This document shows positions 13,340 through 27,400 of a stretch of DNA of 64,000 bases, piece after piece. The notes under the pieces were generated by a model. It saw nothing but the letters and a program-made list of their open reading frames with translations. It ran no database searches and was not told the origin of the DNA. The first letter of the stretch is position 1. The number at the start of each line of letters is the position of its first letter. Source of the stretch: Stramonita haemastoma (Eukaryota > Mollusca > Gastropoda > Neogastropoda > Muricidae); contig CM060342.1 in NCBI GenBank assembly GCA_030674155.1, positions 18,796,677-18,860,676 on the forward strand, in the 5' to 3' direction. The position numbers and the translations under genes were made by a program.

Positions 13340-16300
13340 AAATATGCCACAGGAAATTACTCTCGAAATGAGCGAGCCCCCAAAAATGATGCACCCTGAT
13401 CAAAAACCAATACCTTTCAGATATAAAAACAAACCCAAAAAATATATTGCACGAAAAAAAGGCCAAAGCCAAATAAACTGAACACAGACTTAGCTCATCA
13501 ATACAAAAGCATTTGGAATGCAAAAGACTGACCAGTGACTGTACAAAAGCAACACACGCAGAAAACCAAACAGTCTCTCTCCATTGAAAGATGACGACCG
13601 ATCCTATGGTGAAACAAGTTCACCCTGTACTGCTGTTTACAAACCCACACACTTCACCAGTCATTTCAAATCATCAGCAGGTCCTATATTAGAGCTGATC
13701 GTCACTCGAGGCTTTCTTCAGCATGCATGCGTGCAGTCCACTGCAACTTTACCACAATTGGAGTGGCGCATAACAATCTCCAATTCTCCATATTTCTTGG
13801 GTTGCTGATTTCATGAAAAAAACTGGGCCAATACACACGAAATTTGGAATTATCACAGGGCAAAAACAATGAGAAATAATATCCGTTACAACATGTTTCT
13901 TCTGGTTTCCTCTTCCCATGTTTAGATTCCAACACACTCTTCACTTTCTACGTCTGCAAAAATTGCTCTCAACATTGCAAGAAAGCAACAACAACCCAAA
14001 AAAAAAGAATAAAAAAAATAATGGCAGTGTAAAAGTAAAGATGATCCCTTGTGACATGAATGTAGAAAAATGAGTTCCATATTTCTGACACAAACTGTTC
14101 ATGTCAAAGAATGATCATTGTGACTTAGGTATATGAAGGTAGCTTTCCATATATTTTTAACATGAATACACCAGGTCAGAGACTCCACACAGGAATGGTA
14201 GTGGACATTTTAGTCCAAGGTATGAACTGAACATAGAGATTCATTCTGTAAAAAAACACTCCGTGTCACACACTGATACTCCACCGATAGGTGTGGAACT
14301 GTTCTTGCCTCAAAGTATGACTAGATGTAGTTAGGAATATCATGTTTTTGCAAAGGGAAAACTATGACTCTGGGCAAACTTTTACAATCAATTGTGGATA
14401 TGACGTCTTTAAACATTATATAGTTGAACAGTTTTTTTTCACAAATTTTATGTTCTTCTCAGCAATTTTCCTCAAAAGTGTCTAGGGTATGAAGGAAAGA
14501 ATATCTGTCCATATGCCTCAATTTTATCTTGCGATATACTGTACTACAAGAGAAGTAAAGTGCACCATATTTTGATTACACACAGAACTTTGCATGACTA
14601 GGAAGAATATCAAAGCACACAACACATCTCTAACACTTTGGGGCGAAAGAGTAATCTCACGATCTTACATGTATCTAAAATCTGTATAAAAAAAAAATTA
14701 AATTTTTTTATTTTAATGTGCACAATGTGCATGTGTTGCTTCTAGATCTTTAGAAATCAATCAATGAAAAACATACAAAATTGCTTGCAGATCATCCCAA
14801 ATCAAAAACAAAAGAAGTCAATGATTACATTTTCATTTGAAAAAATTGGGGGTGGGGGGGGGGAATAAGAGCTGTAGCTAGGCAATGTCCAACAACTTAA
14901 TCATTCTCATTCACTGTGGAAAAAAATTTGATATTGACTGTATGCAAATCTTCCTGTTTTCAAAATCATCCAATTCAACGGATATCGCCAAAAAAAATTT
15001 TTTTAATTCATACCTACTCCTCCTTGTCAACTCAAAATGAACTGCTCTCCTTAAAACCAATATCTTTTCTGCTCAGGTCTTGGCTAAAAAAACCAAAAAC
15101 ACCACAGTAGAAAAAAAAAAATTTTTTGGAACTTACTGTTACCATAAATGATAACACTCAGTCTTCTTCACAGGACTTTTAGAATCAATCACAGTTTGGA
15201 CTTGTTGCAGATCATAACTCGATTATTCACAATTTAACTGAAATATTTCTTCTTTTTCTTCCTTCCTCAACTAGAGCTAAGAGGCTCACCAATGGTGAGA
15301 TTTCTGCAAATGCAACCGTTTTCCCCCGTACCATTTAGGTAGTTTTCTGTGCATGAAATTCAAGCTGCTCTCCCTGGGGAGAGCTCGTTACTACTAAACA
15401 TTCCTACCCCCACCCCCCCCTCTCCCTCCAACTCCTTTCTTTGGTTTTTTTGGTTACTTTTTTGGTTTGGGGCTTTCTGTGATTTGCAAGTGTAACTGTT
15501 TTTTTTACAAGTGGACAGGGGAGGGGAAGAGGGAGGGTTCTATAGAATTTTGCCAGAGACAGCTCTTATTGCTGGTTTATTGGGGAGGTTAAAAAAATTG
15601 TTCTTGCACAAAAAGCAAAAGAATTCAACTCAGAATACAAATACGCTGAAGTACACATCTTTAGCCAACTGAGACCTACTTGCTGGGGAAACACAAATAT
15701 TTCTAACCCCCCCCCCCCCCCCCTTTTCCTCCACACCACCACCACCATCACCACCTTCTCCCACCTACAGAACTGACGGAAACATAATATCTCCCCTCCC
15801 ACCCCTTCCTCCAAATGTATATCAAAGTGAAACAAACATATATAAAAAAAAACCACAAACAAATCTTTAGCATACCGAACGTCAATATTAGTCTCAGTCT
15901 TCAAAATAAAATAAAGAAACCATCTCATACACACAAGCCTCCAGCTCTTTCTGCAATCTCTCGATACATTCTGGTTTATCACAATCTCAGCAAACCATGT
16001 CCGAATTCCTTTCGATTAAACTTTTAGAAGCAAAACAAAAAACACAACAAAATCTGTCCAAAGCTCTCCTATATTGTTATAAGCAATCTGACAATATCGA
16101 TGGTTAAGTTCCACATAACAATCACAATGTTTCAGGGGAGAGAGAAAAAATATATGCAACTTTAATTAACAATCGCAGTCTTTCAGAATATAAGTACAAC
16201 TTTTTTTTTATCTTGTTCTGCGCATGCAGATGACAGAAAATGGTTCAGGTGTTAATCTGTAAAGATCATCAAATCTATAAAGATCATTCTTATAAACTAC

Positions 16301-16859
16301 AAAATCCAGAGAAAGAGAGACAAACAGAGACACAGAGAGAGAGAGAGAGAAAGAGAAAAAGAGAGACAGAGAGACTGAGACAGCAACAAGAGACAGAGAC
16401 ACACACACACACAGCAAGAGACCTTGGAATCAGGCGGTGAAACTCAAGATCTGTTTTAACTCCTCACATAGTACAAACTTAACTCTTTTTTTCACTTTCA
16501 AAGACTTCACCAAAAAAAACTCAATAATCTGTCCAACTGTTAATCCCAAACCCCTATAATATCCTTGCCTCACTCTTTCATTATTTTATTTTAACATGAC
16601 CTCCCTCCCCCCCCCCAAAAAAAAAAAATTCTAAAAGCTACTCGCTCCCCCTATGACCACATAGGTTACGGGACACCTTTACCTTTAAAAGTTTCTGGTT
16701 CTTCGAGAGTGTACACAACTTCATGATTTTTCAGCTGATCATGCAGTAAGTAACACTAACTACAAGTTGACTGTGTGGTGTAGTCATTATACTACAAGTC
16801 TAGCAGGAATCGGAGGGGAGGGACAGGAAGGAGTGGGGTGTGGGGAAGATAAAAGGGGG

Positions 16860-17335
<476 letters not shown>

Positions 17336-17418
17336 GAGGAGGGGGCAGGCAAGGAAAAAGCAGAGAGAAGTGAGGAGGAGAGTTGTGGACTAGTTTTCAC
17401 TTCAGGACAGGATGGAAC

Positions 17419-17492
17419 CTAGCGGCATTCCCACACCTTGACTGTCTGGTCCACACTGCCTGTCACCACATAGGGGGTGCTCTTGTGCATGT
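17419..17492 (-). CDS. PAFAH1B1: LIS1 last coding exon (WD repeat 7, stop)
   Basis: Completes an Asp codon split by the intron, then [20 protein letters not shown] and ECR with stop TAG at 17421-17419. [11 protein letters not shown] is the invariant LIS1 C-terminus, closing the propeller. Acceptor TTGCAG. Immediately beyond the stop the transcript would enter a (CT)n/(CTGT)n tract. Confidence 0.96.
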
Positions 17493-17709
17493 CTGCAACA
17501 TACATACATACACATACGATGTTTTGAAGAAAAATATATATATATAAAAATGAAAAAAATAATTTAAAAAAAACAAAACATATGCACGCATGTTGTTTAG
17601 AAGAAAAAAATATATATACATATAAAATAAAATAATTTTAAAAAATAATTATAAAAAACAAACATATGCTGTTTAGACCTTGCTGAGTGAATCAGTGAGG
17701 ATGAGGGAG

Positions 17710-17791
<82 letters not shown>

Positions 17792-17962
17792 TATGTGTGT
17801 GTACATGCACACAGGTCACACGCATGCATGTATATATATGCATGCATGCATGTGCATATTTAAGCCTGCCTGCAAGTGTGTCTTATGCAATACTATACCA
17901 TGCTATATTATACTGCACACCATAAATACATAATCCATTCACTACACTTCACTTCACTTCCC

Positions 17963-18025
<63 letters not shown>

Positions 18026-20119
18026 GGGATGGGATAGCCTAGTGGTCAGAACATTGCCCTCGCAATTTGACGACCTGGGTTCAATTCCCGATTGTGGCGA
18101 TTTTTCCTCTGGAGTTAACATCAGTGCTGGCTCCACTCTCCCCAAAAGTCCTTCAGATGAGACAATAAACCGAGGCCCCGTGTGCGAATGCACACAGAAC
18201 ATCTTGCGCACACATCAAATCCTGTACCGCTGTTTGAAAGAGTAGGCCATTGTGTGCCGGTGGGAACAAATGACAAAATTTACAAAACTGCATTCACACG
18301 AGGAATGGATGTAAAAAAGCACATGAGCATTTATTCCATTATCCTCAATATAAAAAGCCGCCGCTGTGGCCTAGTGGTTGGGGCGTTGTACTCGTAATCT
18401 AAAGGTTGCGGGTTCGATCCCAGCTATTCCGCTATGACGTTGTGCCCTTGGAAAAGGCACTTTACGGCTATTTTCTCACCCCACCCAGGTGTAAAAGGGG
18501 TACCAACCTTGTGTTGGGGGGTTAATCCTGCGAAAGACTGGCGTCCTATCCAGGGGGGAGTCTATGACTCTCAGTCGCTTAACGCCACAGAAACCGGGAT
18601 AAGCACCGGCCTGATGAGCCTTATGGCTCGGGACAGACTTTAACTTTAACTAACCTCAATATAAAAGAATAAATCAAAATAAATCAAATCTCTCTCTCTC
18701 TCTCTAACCTATCCAGTCTCCTATCTTAGGGTCGTCTGGTATCAATTAAAGTAAAAAGACGTTAAAATCCAAGACTGACCACACACATCCCCACACACAC
18801 ACATACACACACACCCACAACCACCCACTCACCCACCCACACACAACACACACACACACACTACCCTATCCTACCCTACACAAAACATGCAGGCCTCTTA
18901 CCCAGAGAGGTGACGAAGTGGCTGTGGGCCTTCAGGGTTTTGTGGTTGCGTTTGTTGGGCAGGTCCCAGATGCGCAAAGTCTTATCGTCAGAGGCCGACA
19001 GCAGATACTTGCCCCCGGGGTGAAACTTCAGACCACGCACCCAGTTGTCGTGGCCAATCTGAGACAGAGCAGATCATTGGTCGATTTTTAGTTCTGTGGT
19101 CGGCAGATTAGGATATACATGATCTACAACAAGTCACACAAAAGTCCAATGAAGAAATATGGTCGGGGGAGGGGGGGGGGGGGGGTTGTTATTTCTAACT
19201 ACACAAGCACAGAAAGTTTCATGCAGATGTGTCTTTATTTCGATTTTTTAATTATTTTTTGAAGTCAGTCGATGTGAAACTGATGGACACTTCAGAAAAT
19301 ACTTGGTATACAGTGGTGAGTAAGAGAATCAGAACATGGTAGTAGAAGAGTTTAAAAAAAACAACACACACACAAAAAGTTGTGGCTTTCAGTTTGTGAA
19401 CAGCAGTAAACTGAAGAAGTTGTTGGGTTTTCCCCAGCTTAACACTCTGGGAGTCACCCAGAATGTGCAGTAATCTGACTCACTCATCCCACCTGGGACT
19501 CACTGTGAGATTCAAATTGATCTCTGAGTGAGAAGTTTGCGTGTATGGCTGTTATCAAGTACCTTGCTGTATAAGCAGCCATACCCTGACTTCTGAGTTT
19601 ACTGAAGAGAAGTGAGTGGCGGTGGAGAATTTTCAAGGCAAAAGAGAAGAGAAGAGAAGGGAGGGGAGGGGGAGGGGAGGGGAGAGGAGGAGAGAGGAGA
19701 GGAGAGGAGGGGAGAGGAGAGGAGAGAAGAGTGGGGGTGAACTGACCAGAGTGAAGAGGCAGACGCCAGTGCCCACGTCCCAGAACTTGATGGTTTTGTC
19801 CCGACACCCTGAGGCCAGGAATGGGCCTGGCTGAGTCTTGTTCTTCATCTGTGCACATAAACATCACATGTGCACATGAATACACGCATGCATGCACATG
19901 CGCATGTACACACACGCACGCATGTATGCACGCACGCATGTATGCACGCACACATGCACGCGCACACACACACACACCATACAGAAAATCATACATCATA
20001 TGCAAAAATACAACCATGTATCTACACACATGCAAACACACACACACACATGAATACACAGAATCATACAAACAAACAAACAAACAAACAAGCACGCACG
20101 CACGCACACAAACACACAT

Positions 20120-20191
<72 letters not shown>

Positions 20192-20665
20192 ACAAATCCA
20201 GATCACTTGCACACACTTTCAACACCTAACAAATGTACCCACAAAAAAAAGTATAAAACCAAACATCATTATCATGATTATAATAAAAGCCTCCACATAA
20301 TCAATAACTATTCTACACTGGTTTCTTGCAACAACCCACACATTACATTATTAACGACTGAAACATTTCATATAGTACATTTTACGTACACTGTGAATCA
20401 GTACAAATCAAAGTCTGTCAAAACAGCACAAATCCCCAATCTCTAGTAGTGAGGGAGAGGAGATGGGCACTGCCCTCAATATGCTGACCCCTAGTGAATT
20501 CAAGGTCTCCGACACCTCGCTCCCCAAAGACTGCGTAAGTTATGGGAACACCTTTACCTTTTATGCTAGCATAGAAATTTTTCCAAGACAAATACAGGCC
20601 AGACATAATGGTAGGTATGTCTGCATCTTATATTTCCCCTTTGATCAGCTCCCACCCCCCCCACT

Positions 20666-20701
<36 letters not shown>

Positions 20702-23700
20702 CAGCACACAAATCCAACATAATTCAGTCATGGGTCCAGGACCCAGCGCTAAAATTTGCACCTTCCTTTTACCAACTTCAAGTGCGGTCAGTTCCAGCTG
20801 TAATTAGCACCAGCTTTAGATGAAATTATAGCAGCTGAAAGTAGCTGAAAGTAGCTGAAAGTGGGGAAACTTTGCTAAAATTTGCACCTTTCTTCTACCA
20901 GGTCCAAGTGCGGTCAGTTTGCCGCTATGATTAGCACCATCTGAGATGGAATGGATAGCAGCTGAGAGTAGCTGAAAGTGGTGGGAAACTGACAGCTGTG
21001 CCCCCCCCCACACCCCAATCCCCCCCAGTTACACCCCCCATCCCCCCCAGTTACACCCCCACCCCCACCCCAGTTACACCCCCCACCCCCACCCCAGTTA
21101 CACCCCCCCATCCCCCCCAGTTACACCCCCCATCCCCCCCCCCCCATCCCCCAGTTTACACCCCCCATCTCCCCAGCTACCCCCCATCCCCCCCCCCCCC
21201 TGTTACACCCCCCCCCTATCTACACCCCCCATCCCCCCCCCCGCTACACCCCCCATCCCCCCCCCCCCCCCCCACCAGTTACACCCCCCCCCCCCCCCCC
21301 GTTCACACCCCCCATCCCCCCCCCCAGTTACACCCCCCATCCCCCCAGTTACACCCCCCACCCACCCCCCCGCTACACCCCCCAGTTACACCCCCCCATC
21401 CACCCAGTTACACCCCCACCCCCCAGTTACACCCCCCCATCCCCCCCAGCTACACCCCCCATCCCCCCAGTTACACCCCCCCTCCCCCCAGCAACCTCCC
21501 CATCCCCCCAGTAACCCCCCCATCCCCCCAGTAACCCCCCATCCCTCAAGCAACCCCCCCATCCCCCAAGCAACCCCCCCATCCCCCAGCAACCCCCCCC
21601 ATCCCCCAAGCAACCCCCCCATCCCCCCAGTAACCCCCCATCCCTCAAGTAACCCCCCCCATCCCCCAAGCAACCCCCCCATCCCCCAGCAACCCCCCCC
21701 ATCCCCCAAGCAACCCCCCCATCCCCCCAGTAACCCCCCACCCCCCCAGTAACCCCCCCATCCCCCAAGCAACCCCCCCATCCCCCAAGCAACCCCCCCA
21801 CCCCCCCAGTAACCCCCCCATCCCCCAAGCAACCCCCCCATCCCCCCAGTAACCCCCCCCATCCCTCAAGCAACCCTCCCATCCCCCCAGCAACCCCCCC
21901 ATCCCTCAAGCAACCCCCCCATCCCCCCAGTAACCCCCCCATCCCTCAAGCAACCCCCCATCCACCCAGCTACCTCCCTCCCCCAATCCCCCAAGCAACC
22001 CCCTCCATCCTCCCACTAATCCCCCCAGCTACCCCCCCCCCCCCCCATCCCCACCCCCCAAAAAATCCCCCCCAGCTCTGACCTCCATGCCTGCGGCCTC
22101 AGTGATGGCGGGCAGGGCAGACTCGGGGGCCCCACACCACACACTCCACCACATGCTGGTGTTCACCAGCAGCTCCATCTTGCACTCCTTGGTCGACACC
22201 ACCCACACACGCACCGTCTGCACAGGTAAAGGTGGCATCAATCAATCAATCAATCAAATTTTTATTTCCAGATGGTACATCTTGTGTGTGTGTGTGTGTG
22301 TGTGTGTGTTCACGTAACTCCATCTTGCACTCCTTGGTCGACACCACCCACACCCGCACTGTCTGCACGAGGGAGGGAAGGTGGGATCTTTAGGGTGTGT
22401 ACTGAGGCAGAGATGTAGCAGTGTGTGTGTGTGTGTGTGTACCCTTTTCTGTGGGTGAGCACATTTGCACGCATGTGCGTGAGAGGGTGATGAAAGTTTC
22501 AGCAGATGCTTCAGAAGAAAAAGGATGACAGCTTCAGGAGAAGAAGAAGAAAAATTATGAAAGTTTCAGAAGAGGAAGAAAAATATGAAAGTTTCAAAAA
22601 GATTAATTAAAAAAAAATAATAATAAAATAAAATAAAGGCGGTTTACAAAGCACATGAAGAGCTGCCGTGCAGCAGTCAAGTCATACCTGTATGACATCC
22701 ATATATCATTCTTCTTCTTCTTCTTCTTATCATTATTATTATCATTATCAGTTGTTGTTGTTGTTTATGTTTGTTGTTGTTGTTGTTATTATTATTGTTG
22801 TTGTTGTTATCATCATCATTATTATTTTTCATACCTGGTCATTGGAGCAGCTGGCCAGCAGAGAGCCATCGTGGTTGGCCCTGACCATGCGAACCCACTC
22901 CCTGTGTCCTGCAAACGTCTTCACACAGTACCTGAAACACAGGACAGGCAGTGTATGTCTGTTAGGATCGTCTGCTCCATCATCAAGTCTTCCATCTGCC
23001 CATTCATCTCTCAGTGGTGGATGCATGGCTTATCAAAGTTTTGTGGGTTTGGCAGCTATGTGTACATGTGACTGTGTGAGACTGAGTGGGAGAAAAAGAG
23101 AGACACAGATTATAAGCTGATTCTTTGAATTGTATCTTTGAAGAAAAGAACTTTTCAACTTGCTCAACACAACATATGGTTACAGAAGCAAAAAGAACTG
23201 TGTCTGTGTGATTTACTATCACAATGTTAAAGTTATCACACACAAACTTACATGCATGCGTGCACACTCATCCCCCCCCCCCCCTCCCTCTCTCTCCACA
23301 CACACACACGCATGCACGCACACCACACACACACGCGCGCACACACAACACACTTTTGTGTCACAACTGAGTTAAACACAACCAAAGTTTCTGTAGATCG
23401 CATTAAAAAATAAAAAACAACTTTTTTTTTTAATTCATAGCCATCTTGAGGGCAATTAATTAAAATGTAAAAGAGATGTAAAAACATTTTTTCACATTTT
23501 AAAAAAATATTCCATTGCGTGTGGATGTAACATACTGTAAATGTAAAAATAATTTTAATTTTGTTCTTGATATGGATGCAACGCACAGTAAATGTAAAAA
23601 CAGACAACTATTTTTGTGTAAAAAAGAAACAACCTTAAACCAGACGTGAAAATGTCAAAAACAAGCAAAAAAACAAAAAACATAAAAAAACAAAAACTAC

Positions 23701-24391
23701 TAAAGAGCTATACTAAGCATGGATACAACATACCTGTACGTTTTTTTTTCCTTTATAAAATCACTACTGTATTGGATGTGGGCTATATACTATATATATA
23801 TATATATATATTATATAACTTACCCTGTGGCCACCTCCCACATCTTGATGGTTTTGTCCCGTGAAGCCGACACCAGGAAATCACCATTGGGCATGAAGTC
23901 CACACTGGACACGTTGTGGTCGTGACCTGTACAGCATTATTATCAGTGTTACACAGATCTATACAGGCTGCTGTTATTGTGTGGTGTGTTGTTTTACAGT
24001 CCACACTGGACATGTTGTGGTCGTGACCTGTACAGCATTATTATCAGTGTTACACAGATCTATACAGGCTGCTGTTATTGTGTGGTGTGTTGTTTTACAG
24101 TCCACACTGGACATGTTGTGGTCGTGACCTGTACAACATTATTATCAGTGTTACACAGATCTATACAGGCTGCTGTTATTGTGTGGTGTGTTGTTTTACA
24201 GTCCACACTGGACATGTTGTGGTCATGACCTGTTCACCATATATCGTTGTGACAAATATCTATACATGTTGTTGTTCTGATATGTTGTGTTATGTTTATT
24301 GTACTGTGTTGCACATCTTTCAGGTCTGTGTGCTACATATATATGAGGACATACTAAAATGATAATAGTAATAATGATGCTGATGCTGATA

Positions 24392-24437
<46 letters not shown>

Positions 24438-24439
24438 CA

Positions 24440-24495
<56 letters not shown>

Positions 24496-27400
24496 AAGAA
24501 GAAGAAGAAGAAGAAGAAGAAGAAGAAGAAGAAGAAGAAGAAATGGCAATAAAACAGTTGTCCCTGGTAAATTCTCTGGATAAAACCCACTCTTGTAAGG
24601 AAAAAAAACTCACTAAGACAGGTAACAAAAAAAATTTTCAAACGAGTGGTGCAGCTTTTGTGACAACATGCTTTCCCCAGGAAGAATTTCACGCACAGAA
24701 ATCTGCCAGGCTAAGAACAGATAATCTATGTCCGTAAAGAACCTTTTTATAGCTAAAAACCAATAACATCCATCATCAAAACCAAGGATATACATCTGCA
24801 ACATTTAACAAAAGACGGTACATAAAACAGTAGGCCTACAACAATGAGGCAGACACCTACTATACAGGATCTTCAAACATTCACAACATTGGATACCCCG
24901 TAACTTGATCAAATATGTTAGCTGATGACTAATTTTTTTTTTTTTTGGGGGGGGGGGGGTGTTCCATGGCTAGAGCTTCAGGGTTTACCAATGGTGAGAT
25001 TTTTGCGAGTGTGACTTTTTTCCCCCCCCACACCTTTTAGATTGCCACATTCTGACTTCAGGGATGGTGTCTAAACATGGCACCTGTGCGCATGCATTTT
25101 GAAATTTGAACATTTCAACAAATAGGAATATTTGAAAAAATTTCAAAATTGTTGTTGTTGTAGCTTAATTTAAAGTCTAATATCACCAAGTGTGAATAGA
25201 CTTTAAATTAAACTACAACAACAATTTTGAAATTTTTTCAAATGTTCCTACCTGCACAAAATGGCATACTCTTCCAAAAGGCGGAATGAAGTTTTAAATT
25301 GTACACAAGATGTTCTGTGTACATTCACACAGGGCCCTGGTTTATAGGCTCATCTGAAGGACTAAAACATTGTTTGATTGTCTCATCAGACTGAGAAGAA
25401 CAGGCAGCTGGAATCAAACCCAGAACCTCACTGTTTACTTAATATACAGGTAAACATCTCAACCATCTTGCCACATTTCTTCTTGTAACATATTTTAGTT
25501 AAAAACTCATTATCAAAACCAACAAAATTCATCTCAAAAAAGGCCAAAATTTCAATAAAAACAATACAGACAAAACAGACAATGAACCAAGCCTAGCAAA
25601 TTCTATTCCTCTATGAAATCTATCAGTTCATGATTGAAAAAGTATCACTGCTAATAACTGATCGTTTCCAATGAAAAAAAATTTTTTTACAAAATGCACG
25701 GACGACATGACAGGACAGTGCAGTACACAGAGCAGGAAGACAGCCACTCACCATACATAGTCTTCAGACACTCAAAGCCTTGAAAGTCCCACAGTTTGAT
25801 CGTCATGTCAGCTGAACACGACGCTGAAACAGTCAACCAACAAAAATAAACTGCCAAAACAATGAACACACAACAAAAATTAGTAGAAGTAATAATAATA
25901 GTAATAGTAGTAATAGTAATGGGGGCAGGATAGCTAAGTGGTCAGAGCACTCGCTTTCCCCAAGCCAATGTTAAGCAGCACTGAGTGTGGTTACCAGTTG
26001 GATGGGTGATCGTATGCGCGCCTTGGCTTCAATACAGTCCCCCCATTCACCCAGCTGTGAATGGGTACCTGCCCTCTTTAGGGTCAGGGAAGGCAAAGCA
26101 GCGAGGGAGAGGAGATGAGCGCTGCCCTCAATATGCTGGCCCCTAGAGAAGCTGAGGTCTCTGATGCCTTGCTCCCTTACGACCACCTAGGTTATGGGAC
26201 ACCTTTACTGTTACCTTTTTTAGTAATAGTAATTTAAACTGCATACAGAAAATAAAGACTTTCAACACCAGCCGACTAAACATTTACATAAACCCAAGCT
26301 TTGACACACAATGACTGGGGGAATCTGGTGAAAAACTTCCATGTAGTGCCCCAACAATCCTTGTGGAGACAAGGAGGGAAACAGAAAAAAAAGCTGCAAG
26401 AAGCATGTATGTGGACCTCAGGGGCTTGATTTCACCCTCAACTCTTCGTGGAACAGTCAGAGCTATGCACTGAATGTTTCAAGCCACGTGTCTTGAGCAA
26501 ATTCAACATAGCAGAGCCCATCCCTCTGTCAGTCGAAAAGTTGCATGCTGCAAAAGAACACTAAAAATATTTCACATTAGATGGGGACAAAATATGAACT
26601 ATCAGTACCGCATGAAAACTTTATTCCTTAATAGTTGACAGAAGAAAAAAAAGAAATAAAAGCTGTCCCTAAGAATGACTTTTACAGCCAGATAAACGCT
26701 TAAAATGGCTACTAAATTTTTTTTTTTTTTACTCAACATTATTGCTCAATTTTACTCTACATGGAAAAGTGTTCAGTACAACCACTGACCGAGCAGCTTG
26801 CCGGAGGTGTCAAAGGCCACATCCTGTATGGAGTCAGTGTGACCTTTCAGTGTCCTCTCGTAGTCCCCTGTTTCTAGTCCCACACCTGTACACCACAAAA
26901 CGATACAGACACTTCAGAACAGTGACAATCCATCCCAAGAGTTGGAGTGCAACTACTTTCATTGGAGGGGGAGGACCAGTAGCAATATGCAAAAATCTTA
27001 CCATTGGTGAACATCGGAGCTGTGGGTGAGGAATCAATAAAAACAAACAAAAAGTGATGAATGAGATTGTGGTAAGTTCCCCCCCCCCCCAAGTCAGAAT
27101 GTGGCTACCTTAATGGGGGAAAACAGTCACAGACACCAAAACCTTACCACTGGTGAACATCAGAGCTGTGGGTGAGGAATATATATATATATTTTTTTTT
27201 TAAAACAGTGATGAATGAGATATAAAAGAGATTTAACCACACTAAACACTGTAAAGTGGTGACTTCCCCCAAGATTGAATTGGCTCCTTTACGTCTGGGC
27301 AAACATTCGCAAGATACCAGACTCACCACTACGTGACCTCCAGACTCTACTCATAGAAACACCAATTGTACCTAACTAACCTTTTTCTGATAGTACTTAT

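Noticed and set aside
18026..18120. Functional tRNA gene
   Set aside because: A and B boxes are present but acceptor and anticodon stems do not close and the sequence continues into a repeated SINE body.
20998..21942. Proline-rich and glycine-rich frames of 150-180 codons
   Set aside because: Both strands are open simply because the tract is almost pure C/G. It lies inside a LIS1 intron.
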